The notes beneath the pieces are model-generated. The model did not search any database and was not told where the DNA came from. It saw only the letters and a program-made list of their open reading frames with translations. 64,000 nt of DNA, from NCBI GenBank assembly GCA_018136815.1, contig CM030932.1:1777284-1841283 (forward strand). Reading direction: 5' to 3'. Numbering within the stretch: position 1 is the stretch's first letter; every line of letters starts with the position of its first letter. The position numbers and the translations under genes are program-made. The stretch is from Isochrysis galbana. Its lineage: Eukaryota > Haptophyta > Isochrysidales > Isochrysidaceae. Positions 10,488 to 21,924 of the stretch are shown here, one piece after another.

Positions 10488-11505
10488 TTGCGATTCGACC
10501 GCCTTGACGAGCGCGCTCAGGGAGATTTTCGATGCTTGGGCGAGTCCGTCTGCCTCGACCACAATGTGGGCGGCGACATCTTGGAGTGCTTCGTAGAGGG
10601 CTTTGCGTGAGGCGGTGCCTTTTTTGTTGATTTTCTCGTCGATGGATTCTAGACGGATGCGTACGGGAAGATCTTGACCAAGCACGCGAATGTTGGTGTG
10701 CTCTCCGTATTTAGCTTGGAATTGTTGCGCGCAGTCCTCATTGACTGCTATGTGCCACGGGCCTCGCGTTGAACGGGCCCAGAAGTCTGGCTCGGGGTCT
10801 ACGCCCTCAAGTTCGAGAAGTAGCTCGACTATGGCGGCGTACGCCGTCGTGTCTTGGAGGATGATGTCCCCGGCTTGGTGGAAGGAGAGTTCATAGGAGG
10901 CGTCGGAGTCTGTGATGTCGTTTTCTACATCGGAATCTTGGTCCTGTGTGGCGTGGGCGGGGGTGACCTTGGTCGGTGTTGGGCGAGAGGAGGCATTTGG
11001 TGGAGGGGTCTTGTCAATGTTGTCCCCACGGGGGGCGTGTGCGCGTGCTTCGTGTGTGCGGTGAGGTGTGCATGAGGGGTTGGCTCTGATGCGTATGTTG
11101 CTTGCTGCAGTGAGGTGTGTGTTGTGCCCATAGCCCATAGGGGCCACCCGGCCGCGGGCCGCGCTGCCGGAGCAGCGCGGCCCTTGCCAGGGCGAGAGGG
11201 GCCTCTGCCATAAGGCATGCCCAATGGAAGAGTGGCTGCTTGAGCCTGGCATTGATGGGGTGCTGCCAGCAGCCTGCTGCCCCCCATGGGGGAGGCCAGC
11301 ATGGCTGCCAAGGGTGGTGTGGCCGGGGCCACGGGCCGTGTGGCGCGACCGGAGTCGCACGCACCTGCTCGGCCTCGGTGGGCGGACGCGGCCGCTTCGA
11401 CAGCGGCTGCTCCATGGGCACTGGTGGGGCGCCCTCGGCGGGGGGCCCGAAGGAGAGGGGAGTCGCGTCGGCGCGCTCCATCGCGTCTAAGTATAAACTT
11501 AGTTG
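10488..11505 (-). mobile_element. LINE-like 5' head, truncated at its 3' end
   Basis: The ATG at 11481 begins MERADATPLSFGPP, matching the heads at 7096 and 54074. It is preceded by CAACTAAGTTTATACTTAG. The frame shifts near 11300 and continues in another frame down to 10488 (DASYELSFHQAGDII..., then EGVDPEPDFWAR..., ALVKAVESQG). There the sequence breaks into the repeat of 10104-10487. It is homologous to residues 265-400 of the ORF at 5204-7096. Confidence 0.7.
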
Positions 11506-11734
11506 TATTGGTTATTCTTTAAATACGTTATGAATGGTGTTGCACTCTAGTTTGCTCCATAGTTCCGCCCACACGGGGTTTAGCTTGGGGCATGGGTGTG
11601 TCGGGTTGTTCCACATAGGTTGCGATGGCGCTACTTTCCTGCTAATGCTAATGCTGTCAGGGGTGTGAGTTTTAGCGGCTCGCCGTATGTTTCTGCGTCT
11701 TAGCAGGGTAATAATAATAAGTATAAAATTTACC

Positions 11735-11790
11735 TAGTCCGTAGTAGGTGCTAGCCCAGAATCTTCAGATATTTTTAATTTATAAAGGAT
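11735..11790 (+). mobile_element. LINE 3'-tail stub
   Basis: GTAGTAGGTGCTAGCCCAGAATCTTCAGATATTTTT is the terminal block of the tail family (compare 54395-54425), here in + orientation and heavily 5'-truncated. Confidence 0.6.
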
Positions 11791-12098
11791 AATTAATAGT
11801 AGTACAGTAGCGTATTTTTAGCTTTGTGTAATTGGTGCGCTTGGCGCTTGGGTCGGGCGCACCATTAGTCCTAAGCCGCACGCAAATTTGCCCTAACTTC
11901 GAGCCGCAGTTTCTCCGCTCTGCCCACAGTTGAAACCGGTGTGCAGGCACACGAAACTCACGTAGACTGCGCTTAGGTTGTGTAGGACATGGTTCTGAAC
12001 GTTTATCTATCGACTCAAAGGGCAAAGGGCAGAAGAAGAAGAGGTGGGATGGGAACAGATCCATGAAAAAGGAATGGTTTGCGTTTTGCACTTCACCC

Positions 12099-12980
12099 TC
12101 AATCGAGGGCCTTGCGCATGAGCCCTCGCTGTACTTGGATCATCTCGTAGTGAAAGGGCCGTCGTACGATTTCTCGCCCACTCGTCCCGGCGACCAGCTC
12201 GTAACCCAATGATTTGTAGAAGCGTAATGCGGAATCATTGTCGAGCGAGACCTCAAGCCATATATTTCTATTGCTTGGCACCCACGCACGAACCTCCTCC
12301 TCGCTGGCTTTCATTAGAAGCCGCCCTATGCCTCGGCGCCGCATGTCAATGTCAACCGCAAGATTGGAGACGTAGGCACGTTTCTCGATGCTGGCACAGA
12401 CGTCCAGGCTGCTGCCATCACCCAATTCACTCGTGTCTTTGGACACATGAATACCACTGTTGATAGCCTGGTCAATCTCCTCGACGCCGACAGGCTCCTC
12501 ACGCCCAGATACGAGAGTTGGATCCCCTTCCGTGCACTCAAGGTGCTCAAGCCCCGTGGGAGTCGGAGGAAGAGAGAACATCGCCTTCTCAGGGAAGTAA
12601 TTTGGAAGACCGACATCGACAAACCCACATACATGGCCTTCTGGGTTGCATACGGCGAGAATCGCGCCGCAGTGAGGCAGGGCATGGGCTCTAGCACGCT
12701 CATAGTATTGCAAACGCGCGCTAAGGTCCACCAGCACGTTGGCAGTGATCACTTGCCGCTGTGCCCATGCAACAGGCCCGGAGAGCAGTGACGGCCTGTC
12801 GTAGAAGGCCTTCATCAGGAGCTCTGCGAGCTGCGGCTCAAGGCCATCGCCCGGCCGGACGCGCTGAACCTCGAAGGTGCTGACTTGCGTCTGTCTTATC
12901 GTCCGGCTGGCCGACGTAGGAGGGCGCAGGGCGGCCAGGACTGGGAGCAAGAAACTCAGCATCCAGCCGACCTGGCGCAT
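12099..12980 (-). CDS. GNAT-family N-acetyltransferase, probably organelle- or secretory-targeted
   Basis: This single-exon ORF encodes 293 residues. The C-terminal half carries a clear acetyl-CoA fold: motif A is at residues 202-226 (YVSNLAVDIDMRRRGIG), with the pyrophosphate loop R-R-x-G-I-G at 215-219, followed by a motif B-like WLEVSLDNDSALRFYKSLGY at 241-260. The first about 25 residues (WMLSFLLPVLAALRPPTSAS) look like a signal peptide followed by a Ser/Arg-rich stretch, as in bipartite plastid leaders of complex-plastid algae. An insertion of about 60 residues (135-195) separates the N-terminal strand from motif A. The substrate cannot be read from sequence; plastid GNATs of plants that acetylate proteins are a plausible comparison. 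The ATG at 12980 is chosen because the leader starts there. The stop is TGA. Confidence 0.88.
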   Translation of the reverse strand: MRQVGWMLSFLLPVLAALRPPTSASRTIRQTQVSTFEVQRVRPGDGLEPQLAELLMKAFYDRPSLLSGPVAWAQRQVITANVLVDLSARLQYYERARAHALPHCGAILAVCNPEGHVCGFVDVGLPNYFPEKAMFSLPPTPTGLEHLECTEGDPTLVSGREEPVGVEEIDQAINSGIHVSKDTSELGDGSSLDVCASIEKRAYVSNLAVDIDMRRRGIGRLLMKASEEEVRAWVPSNRNIWLEVSLDNDSALRFYKSLGYELVAGTSGREIVRRPFHYEMIQVQRGLMRKALD

Positions 12981-14330
12981 CTCCTGCCACCTCTACGAAA
13001 CCAAAAGTACGAGTACTCGGAACATCTGAACATACCAGTGAGTACTGCTAGTAAGAAGTAAGGACCTCCGCGGACAAAAGAAGTCGATGTCGCGTAGACT
13101 GAGCCTTACTAGCTTACTAGAGTACTCTAACCAAAGTAGTGGAGGTACAGGAACGAATCACAACCCCAGCGTTCACATGGACGACGTGCACGTGCATTAC
13201 GCGGCGGTGACGGACTGCAGGTTGCTGCACATCAACGGCACTGTATCGCCCTGGCACCATCGCGGCATCGCGGTGACTGACCGGTGACCGGGACGGCCGA
13301 GATGCGAGATGCGAGATGAGGGAGAGTGACGCCATCGCCATCGCTCGCGCTCTCTTCGCCACTAAACCGGATGAAATTCTTCTTACTATCTCTCAAACTA
13401 CTATCCCACGCACACTCACAAAAAAAAAACTTCTTAATAATCTCTCGCCGCGCGCGCGACCTTGCACGTCTAGTCTGCAGCCACAGCCACGCCCGCATCC
13501 CGCATCCCTTACCCTTACCACCCCCTCCACCCTCCACCTGCACCTGCCTTGCTGCCTTGCGGCCCGTCCCCTCATGCTCTACTTAGGGGCTCGGTGTACG
13601 GGGTTTCCGGTGACAGGCGGCATGAACCGATCCACGATGGCCGATGGTCTAGTCCTAAACTCCCTCTTGCGCCATCGCCATCGGGCTATCGTCTGGTACG
13701 TGTTTCCTTTTTGTTTGTCAATGTATCAGGTTTTTTGGGCCTCATTGGTTTCGGGGTTGTGGATCGGGTAGGCCGGGGGTGGGAAGCCGTGCTGCAGTTA
13801 CCCGAGTCTTCCCGCCATGCCGAGCGGCGAGCGCTTGTGATACTAGGGCCAGGTGCCAGGTTTGTGCTCATCACGAGGGCGCGTCTCTGTCGTCTGTTAT
13901 AAAGATCGGATCGCTGAGCTCTCGTGCGGGGCCTCGAGTTTTCGCTTTCTCCCTGGAGAAGCTTTGCTCGTGCGCGCCATCGAGATCTTATCTTTATCTG
14001 AGCGGCTCAAGGCCTCTTACGAGGGTCGCGAACCCGGTCAGGGCTCTTTCTTCGATGACTGGTATGTGATGGAAGGTGTAGTTTTCAAATTCTACTCAAG
14101 AGAAGTCTCCTATTCCTATTCCTATTATGTATTATGTATCTCCGCCACGCTATCAAGTATAGGGCTTTGAGGCTATCGGGCGTCGGTGAGTTAGGGTAGA
14201 CGAAAAGACGAAAAGTCTATCACTATCTTTGATTTTTTGTTCTTTGTGACGGCGTTGTTTTCTGTATCTGGCTTGTTGTGTGTTGTGTACCCCGCCACGG
14301 CTTCTATATCTATATTTTTGAAGATTTGTT
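12981..14330. other. Intergenic, no supported gene
   Basis: The first part is probably the upstream region of the acetyltransferase gene. CGAGATGCGAGATGCGAGATGAG is a short tandem run at 13295-13320. The remaining ORFs are overlapping and unconvincing. Confidence 0.45.
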
Positions 14331-14334
14331 GTGT

Positions 14335-14715
14335 GGAAAAAAAATATTCTTGAAGATGCCTACTACTTTGCTATCCTCCGCCCCGCGCCTTGGGGGCTGC
14401 CCCTGACATCGCCCTTGCCCCACCCTCTCTCCCCTTTCGCACCCCCCCTCGGTCCTTTTTGTTCGGTTTCGGGGGGTCGACCCATGTGCACTACTTTGGG
14501 TCTGGCGTCAGGGGGGGGGGGGGCGGGCCTTTCGGCTCGCCGTTGCTGTGAGGCGCTTTGGGTTGCGCCTCTTTGTGGGGGCCCAGCCTTGCGGCTTTCC
14601 CCTATGGAAGATTTGTTGTGTGGAGGGGCACCTAGCGACCTAGCGATATCACGACCGTGTCGAGTCGAGCGTGGCCGGAGGGCTCTGAGCCACTCCGTCG
14701 CGAGCGGCATGGTCA
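14335..14715 (-). mobile_element. LINE-like 3'-tail fragment, subfamily copy 2
   Basis: It is the direct-orientation partner of 365-610, with an extra G-run at 14510-14524 and a CCCAGCCTTGCGGCTTTCCC segment. A-rich/ATATTCTTGAAGATGCC at 14338-14360 corresponds to the element's 3' terminus on the minus strand. Confidence 0.6.
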
Positions 14716-14756
14716 TTTTTTCACCCCTAATAACTAATAACTAATGAATAAATACA

Positions 14757-15100
14757 CTGTTTTTGTTTGACCGCCCTAACCAAACCCAAACCCCGAACCC
14801 ACGAGCGGAACTCGGAAGCACTCGCGCGCTTGCTCGTACAACCACGCGCAACAAAATAGACGTACCGAAGGCCTGCCCTGAACCCACGCTCCGGACTAGA
14901 ACTAGGCCCTTGGTAGTGTATCAGGGCCGGACCCCGAAAAAAAACCAAGAAAAAGGGATGAAGGGGGGCAGGGGAGGAGGTGGAGGGAGGGAAGATAAGG
15001 GCGTTGTCGGAGTAGAACAAGGTATACCTTGCGATAGTAGGTGTGTAGCCTAGAATCTTCAGATGTGTGTGTGTGTGTGTGTGTGTTTTGACCGCCCTAA
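14757..15100 (+). mobile_element. LINE tail ending in (GT)n, bracketed by GTTTGACCGCCCTAA
   Basis: The tail runs from about 14870 to the terminus GAATCTTCAGATGTGTGTGT. Here the usual T-rich end is replaced by an (GT)n tract (15065-15086). The motif TTTGACCGCCCTAACC lies on both sides, at 14767 and 15089, in direct orientation. It could be a long target-site duplication or another repeat's terminus: the same motif is at 38670 and, reversed, at 20459. Confidence 0.5.
15065..15086. repeat. (GT)n microsatellite
   Basis: About eleven GT units follow directly on the LINE terminus CTTCAGAT. Confidence 0.9.
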
Positions 15101-15439
15101 CCTAGACGATGTACAACGGCTCCGGGCGCGCCGGTGACGTCGCAGCAGCGGCCCCTACGCCTCTCTGAGCTCGGCTGGGAGCGTGTCCAGCGGCTAGCGG
15201 GTCATCGAGTGTAGGGATACCATCCATGGCACCCAGCCCTCGATCAAGGCCAGAGAGGCCCCCGCTGGCGGGCCGCGCCCCCGCCGCGGCCCCCCGCCCA
15301 TTGGCCTCTTTGTAGAACCACATCGGGAACCACCCTTCCATCGATTGTAGCGCGGGCTGCGACAACTCTTTTCGTCACTGCCCAGTCGTTTTGATGGAGA
15401 TGTCAATCCTTTGAGATGTCAATCCTCTGTGTGTGCCGT

Positions 15440-16500
15440 GCGCTCGCTGTGTTGGTGGCGCCGCCCTTCTCGCTCTCTTTCTCCCTCTCTCTCTCTCTCC
15501 CTCCCTCCCTCCCTCTCCCTCTCTCTCTCTCCCTCTCTCTCTCTCCCTCTCTCTCTCCCTCTCTCTCTCTCCCTACTCTCTCTCTCCCTCCCTCCCCCCC
15601 CCCCCCTCTTCCTCTCTCTCTCCCTCTCCCTCTCTCTCTCTTTCTCTCTCCCCCCCTCTCTCTCTCTCTCCGCCTCTCCCCCTCTCTTCTCCCCCCCGGC
15701 GCGCCACTCGAGCAGGAGGAAGAAGGAGAGCACCCCCCCGCCCCCCCTTCTCCCCCCCCCGCCGCCTCTCGCACTCCTCTCTCAAGGACTCCCTCCGTCG
15801 CGGTGGTACACATACAGTAAGAGTCTCTCTCCATTTGTTCAAGTGCGCCCAGCCGCCTCTCTTGTTTCTCTAGGACGGGCAAGAGAGGGGGGGGGGGGGG
15901 GAGGAGAGGGGGAAGGCGGCGCCGGCAGGGTCTTCTACTCTATAAAAAGGAGAGGACGGGACTATATACTCTATGGGGATGGAGAGGGCGAGCGAGCGCA
16001 GGCAGGCCCACCCAGAGCCGCAGGGGAAGCCTAGATTTTACTCCTGGAGACACCCGAAGTGGAAGAGGAAAACCGTGGCTTTACGTGAAGAGAGCGGGCG
16101 TGGTCTGGCTGGAGAGAGAGAGAGGAGGGAGCGTGAGGGGGGGAAGCTGAGCGAGGGCGAGAGGAAGGGCGATAGAGCGGGAGAGAGGCGAGAGGTGGAA
16201 GAAGAGACGACGTCGGTGTGTCGATGGCGGGCGATTGGACCAAGGTGCGCGTGCATGCGAGCCACTCCCCAGTTGCCACCTTTTCCCCTCCTTCCGCGTG
16301 TGGGCGCGCACATCTCGAGCGCCTCGTGCCCCGCACTCGACAGAGAGGGGGGGAGGGAGAAGGGGACTGAGGGCAGGGAGGTGAGGAGAGTGGGCAGGTG
16401 CGAAGGGCGTGCAGGTGCGAAGGACGGGTGCGGAGCGCGAGCGGGGGAATGGGGGACTGAGGATGGAGTTTGCATGCAGGGCGGCAAGGCGCGGAAGGCG
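15440..16500. repeat. Pyrimidine tract switching to purine tract
   Basis: 15470-15800 is almost pure CT/CCT on the + strand. From about 15880 to 16500 the + strand becomes G/A-rich. A TATA-like CTATAAAAAGG lies at 15939-15949, inside the purine part. ORFs of 90-207 codons here are compositional (Leu/Ser/Pro or Arg/Glu). The tract lies upstream of the kinase gene. Confidence 0.75.
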
Positions 16501-16712
16501 GGCAGGACCCGAGGGCGGGCAAGGTGACGGTGGCGGCAGGCAGACGGCAGACAGCAGACGGGCAAGGTCACCTTGGGACGCGCGGGGCTCACAAGTAGGA
16601 TCGACGCATGGATGCCTGATGGTCATGAAAGGGGCACACGCGGGGAGGCCCAGCCAGCCGGCCCGCTGCGACCACCCTTAGCCGGGCGGAGACGGGCAAG
16701 TGCCGTCCGCAA

Positions 16713-19700
16713 ATGAGTGGTGTGCACGCTAGCCTCCGCGTGACCCCACTATTGTATGTTCCGCCGCTCGTCTCGCAGTGGGATGTCGAGAAGAGGGCGC
16801 TCTCCATTGTCGACGAGACGCTGCGGGAGGTGACCCACCGGTACAAAATGCAGGAGGAACTCGGCACGGGCGCGCAGGCCACGGTATATAAGGCGACGCA
16901 TAGGAAGACTGCCAGAAAGGTGCCGCTCCGTAGCAAGCTCCGACACCTCCTTGACCCCTGTATGCTGTCGACACCGCGAAAAATATCACGGCCCCTTTTC
17001 CCCTGCAATTCCAGGTGGCCATCAAGGTCATCGAGCTCAAGGAGCTCGAGGACGATGAGCTCTTCGACGCTCTGCGGATGGAGATCGGCCTGCTGCGTCA
17101 ACTCTCGCACCCTAACGTCGTGTCCCTCAGGGAGGTGGTGCGTGATGGCACATGTGTATACATTGTGCAGGAGTGCCTTACTGGCGGCGAGCTCTTCGAC
17201 CAGCTCCTCGCCAAGGGACCCTTCAAGGAGGACTATGCACTTACCATCTTCGCACAGGTTGTGTGCGCTGTCGACTACATGCACTCAAGAGACGTGGTGC
17301 ATAGAGACCTCAAGGTGCGCCGTCCTAGCTTGCCCTCACCTCTAGGTTTGTGTTACCACGGGACGGTAAACGGCGCTGAGGTCGCAACATGCAAGGGTTA
17401 ATGGGATCAGCACATACTGCAGGCTCACTCGCCCCATTGAGCGGTAGCTCCGTGACGACATCTACCTGCGTCGTCTCCGGCGCGCTGCACGTCAACATCC
17501 GGGCGAAATCTGATGATCTTGACGTTCTCTGGCTGATTTTCTCGTCCCCTCGGCAAACAAAACTTGGGGCGGGGTCACTAGCACTTCTGCATCTGGCACA
17601 CCACATTTACACGCTTCGTTCCACCTCACCTACTCCTTGCGCCCACCCCAGGCGGAGAACCTCGTCTTTTCCGCAAAGGGCTCCCCTGCCATCAAATTCA
17701 TCGATTTTGGAGGCGCCTGCACTTGCACCCCCGAGCAAGGGCTAACCGGGCTGGTTGGAACCCCCCAGTACGTCGCACCTGAGGTGAGGAGTAGCATACC
17801 ATCGCGAGGCGCGCACAGGGAATGGGCGGGCGGAGGGTGGGGGTGCGGCGTCGCCCTTGAGCATTTGCGACGTGCTATGCTCAACGAAGCGCCTCGGCGT
17901 TATCGGTGATGATGGGAGTCGTGCGTTTGCGCTCGTTGGTGTCTTTGCCTGGCATGCCAAGCAGACCTCAGACAGACCGCTAGCGCCCTTGACAAGATGC
18001 TCTGAATTTGGTGTCATGATAGGTGGTGACTGGCTTCGGCGAGATACGCCCTACCGAGGAGCCATATGGCAAGGCGTGCGACTTGTGGTCGATGGGTGTT
18101 CTGCTTTATGTGATGCTCTCGAAGACTATGCCTTTCCGCGCCAAGCAAGTCGACCAGCTGCTCAAGCAGGTGCTCAAAGGACGCTTCGCCTTCGCACCTG
18201 ACGACCGATGGCGCCACGTGTCGGCTGAGGCGAAGGATTTGATCACGCGGCTTCTCTGTGTTGACGTATCCAAGCGTTTGACTATCAGCGACGTGCGCTC
18301 GCACGCGTGGTGCTCTGAAGCGGTGAAAAGGTATGAGCAGTCGCTCCCCAAAACTGCGATTGCTGAGCCTACCGCTCCCTCCTCGGCTGAACTTAAGACG
18401 CCACGCTCGTCGGCCAAGACCACGGCAGCCTACCTCTTCCCCAAAGGCGGGCTGCGCAAGAAGCAGTCATATACGTCGCCAGCTATGATGTCGGTAGTAT
18501 CGGCGACGGGGCGCACCACATCAGGCAGTGCTGCACGGGCGAGCGGCGGATGTCAAGACCGGCGCAAAGGGACGTATGTATCCAAGGAACAACAGTACTG
18601 GTATGCTATGGAGATCTCGCCGCCAACTCAGATGCAGCAGGTGGGCCTCGAGCCTTGGCTGACTCGCGCTGAATCTCCCCCCCCCCTCCCTAACCCCCCT
18701 TCACGGCACTAGCCACTGCCTACTCTTTTTCTGGACACCCAGCTCGCTCTGCCTAGTTTGGGCCAAGGTATGATTCACCACTTCTCTTTCGACAGCTGAA
18801 GCCCGAGCGGGCATTTCTCTGCCAACCTCTGCGTAGGTGGGTGGTGTCAAGGTCTCTGCAGACGGAACATTCGAAATGGCAAATGTTCCTCAAGAGATGC
18901 GAGAGGTGCTCGAAGAGATTGCTCGTCAGAAGGCCATGTCGGAACGTTCAGGATCTGGCGATGCAGCAAAGACTTGTGGTGGCGGCCGTGGTACAGCAAG
19001 CAACAGCGTCGCTGCCGCCAACGGGTCCGGCTGTGTGAACAGGGTGCGCCATTCTTGGGCAAGCGCCGACTCAGCCTCCGGAGCAGTCTCAACCCCGTCG
19101 TCCGCCACTACCATTGGGCTAGGAGTCAATCTAGCTATGGGGATTCACATACCGGCTAGCGCGCCCCCGCCGCCTGAGGGGCCGCCCCCGCCACTCAGCC
19201 CACGCTCTGACGCTAGGGCCACTGGTACGAATGGCAGTGCGCCGCCACATCCTAGCTCCTCGGGACGTTCAGGATCACGCGGCATGGCGCGCTTCACGCG
19301 GCAGAAGAGTCCTAAGCCGAGCTCGTCGGCAGAGGACATCGCCAAAGAAACGAATGGCGGCAGCATGGTTGGCGCTTCGAAGGAGGGTAGCTCGAGCGAC
19401 GCACCACAGCGCGCAGCAGCCGAGATGACTCGACTGGCCACGGAAACCGCCGCCTACTACCTTCACGGCGGCGGCGCGCAGAATGAGGCCATGGAGACGC
19501 TGGCCTTGGTTCGGGAGAAGGATGACGAGATCGCTAGCCTACAAAAAATGGTGAAGCGCCCCGCACCCGCGATCCCCACAAGCCTCGCCCGCCCCACTAA
19601 CTTCCTTAAGCGCTCCTGGTCAACTGACTACTATGTGCGGAAGTGCGGGCATACCTCGAATCTCCCTTTGGGCGGGCGAGTGTGCACATCCACATTGGAG

Positions 19701-20085
19701 TCATTCTCAGCATCCTCCTGCCCATCGTTGGCAGCTCGAAGCCGTTCAAACTGAGCTCGACGACATCAAAGCTGGCAAGGGATCGCTCCCATCACCTCTC
19801 AAACCGACGTCTGCGCGGCAGGGTCCCCTCCGCTCGTTGCCGGAAATGGAGCCGGCCGGTCCATCCGTGCCAGCGGCACAGTACGATGAGTTGGTTCACG
19901 AGTTGCACCTTGCTCTTGCGCGTGCCGAGCGTGCCGAGGCTGAGCTCGAGGTGCAAAAGACATCACAGGCCAAATTGCAAGCGAAGCTTGCTGCCGTCAC
20001 AACCCTTTATACGGAGGCCATGCAACGTGATGCAGCGCTGAAGGCATCTTTGAGTTGGAGATCCGAAAACTCCCTCCCGGGTTGA
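16713..20085 (+). CDS. CAMK-group-like Ser/Thr protein kinase with C-terminal coiled coil
   Basis: Six exons join in frame to 773 codons: 16713-16919, 17015-17314, 17652-17783, 18023-18640, 18837-19550 and 19735-20085. All five introns are GT-AG and phase 0. The kinase domain occupies about residues 45-325: Gly loop LGTGAQATVYK (50-60), VAIK Lys 73, helix-C Glu 92, HRDLKAEN (165-172, Ala replacing the usual Pro), DFG (187-189) and APE (211-213). After it comes a Ser-rich linker. At about 411-445 a stretch (EISPPTQMQQ, then DGTFEMANVPQEMREVL) resembles a CRIB p21-binding motif but lacks its His residues. Then come a Pro/Ser-rich region and a C-terminal coiled coil (DEIASLQKM, LEAVQTELDD, ARAERAEAELE). 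The first about 22 residues may be wrong, because a splice acceptor-like CTCGTCTCGCAG lies at 16768-16779. Its substrate is unknown. Confidence 0.9.
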
Positions 20086-20884
20086 AGAGGTAGGAACAGG
20101 GCGCGGTGTCCGCCTCCAGTTATCGCCTTGGCCAGTCTTCATCGCACGAGTGGCTGTAAGCTCGCGCGCCCATCATGGTTCCTTACCGGCGCCTCCCGCA
20201 CCGTGAACAAGCCATTGTCGACTACGAGTGGATGTGCACAAGCCGAACGAGAGCTCCTTTCCAAGGCAAGGCCCTCGAAATGGAAACATAGACAAACCGT
20301 CGGAGTAAAGTAGCGGGGGGAGGAAGCGGGTAAATGCCGGTAAGAGCAGAGGGTGTTTTTCCGGTAAGACTAGGGTTCCGTTCGGACGGGCCAGTCCTCT
20401 AAATAGGAAAATGTGTAGGCCTGAGCGAAAATATGTAGGCTTTTTCGAGCCCAAATATAGTAGGGCGGTCAAACAGGGGCTTTTTAACTATAAGTAAGGA
20501 TTGGGCTGCATTTTTGACCGTGGCGCAATGCCCAATAAAACCCCCCAGGGGGGGCCATCTGCCACTACGAAAATCTTCGCCAGCAAATGGTGCAATTCGC
20601 CCCCCCTCTCCCCCCCTCCGTCACGCGCGCTCACGCGCTCTACCCGTAAAGAATTTGCGGTCGCGCCCGCGGGGGGATCGATTCCTTGACATCCAAGCTA
20701 CATTGGGCATTTGATTCCCGGGATTCCCGCCCGATTGTTGTATTCAAGCCTTGCCTGCGGCGCGGGGACGCGCGCGGCCCGCGCAACGAGACGGCGCGCC
20801 CCGCAGCTCCGCAGCGCTTGCGCACCATCGGCCCCGCGCACTACGGCAAATGCTGCACACCACGCGGCGCTTTGAGCTCCTGAT
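20086..20884. other. 3' flank of kinase and intergenic DNA
   Basis: There is no gene here. A reversed copy of the TAGGGCGGTCAAAC motif seen at 14767, 15089 and 38670 lies at 20459-20474. Confidence 0.5.
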
Positions 20885-21150
20885 TGGTGTGTGAGCACGC
20901 ACACGCGTGTGTGTTCTGCGTGTGCGCTGCGCGTATACTGCGTGTGTGCTGCTGCGGTGTGTGTGCTGCTGCGGTGTGTGTGCTGCTGGTGCTGCTGCAG
21001 TGTGTGCGCTGCTGCGGTGTGTGTGCTGCTGCGGTGTGTTGCGTGTTGCGTGTGTGCTGCTGCGTTATGTGTGCTGCTGCGGTGTGTGTGCTGCCGGTGT
21101 GTGCTGCTGTGTGTGTCCTGCTGCGGTGTGTGTGCTGCTGCGACGTGTAA
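20885..21150. repeat. Minisatellite, unit about GTGTGTGCTGCTGCG
   Basis: Roughly 15-bp units (GTGTGTGCTGCTGCG with variants) are repeated about fifteen times. All frames stay open because of the composition (Val/Cys/Ala/Leu), so the ORFs here are not evidence of a gene. Confidence 0.9.
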
Positions 21151-21924
21151 AGAGTAAAGAGAAAGAGAAAGAGACGTGAGGTCCTGGTCCTCTGGTCCTG
21201 GGGTACGAGCGCTCAAACGCGCCCTCTCGCCTCTCGGCGGGGGTACCATGTTTGGCCCAACCTATATTGGGCCCAGTGACTGTGAGAAGAAGAGGGCGAT
21301 TGGTGTAGATCAGAGTAACCATTGCTGGCTAGCTACATAGCGCAACGAGCCGGTGACGATACCACGTTACTAGTCCACACGTCGGAGGAGTAGAAAGTAC
21401 CACTCCTACAAAACAACTCTGGCTAAACAGACGCTCTCTCCTCATCACTGCCGGCGCGCGCGAGCTGGATGGCCGCAAGCTCTGCCTTGCCGCCTGACCG
21501 GTAAGGCGCACGTGTGCGGGCCCGCCCGCCACTCTGTCGAGCTCCGTACGTCCGACTAGAGTCTGAGAGGATGCACGCGGTGGCCATCCCGAGACTGCTC
21601 TTCACGCCCGATCCCATGCCCCGCACCAATGCAGCTGGGCTGCCAGGCTGAGCAGCCCTCCACACCTATCGCTCCTTTTAGCAGGGTTGAAGAGGTATTT
21701 GGCGAGGAGCCTCGACTGGTCTTCAGCTGCCCATCCGACCCGCTTGCATACAGGGGTTCGTGGCAGGACCGGCCGATTGGTCAGAGCCCATTGGCCGGCA
21801 TCCGCTTGTCATACTACAACAATTCGAAGACAATTCACAACTCAAACATCCTCCAGGCGAGTTCGGCAGTGTATTCTTTGCGGTGTATGCACCACGCAAG
21901 CACCTCAACCCATCCCTCTCGCAG

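Noticed and set aside
15403..16626. Several 100-207-codon ORFs upstream of the kinase
   Set aside because: Low-complexity translation of pyrimidine and purine tracts on both strands.
20884..21179. Cys/Val/Ala-rich ORFs of about 90 codons
   Set aside because: All are open frames of a 15-bp minisatellite.
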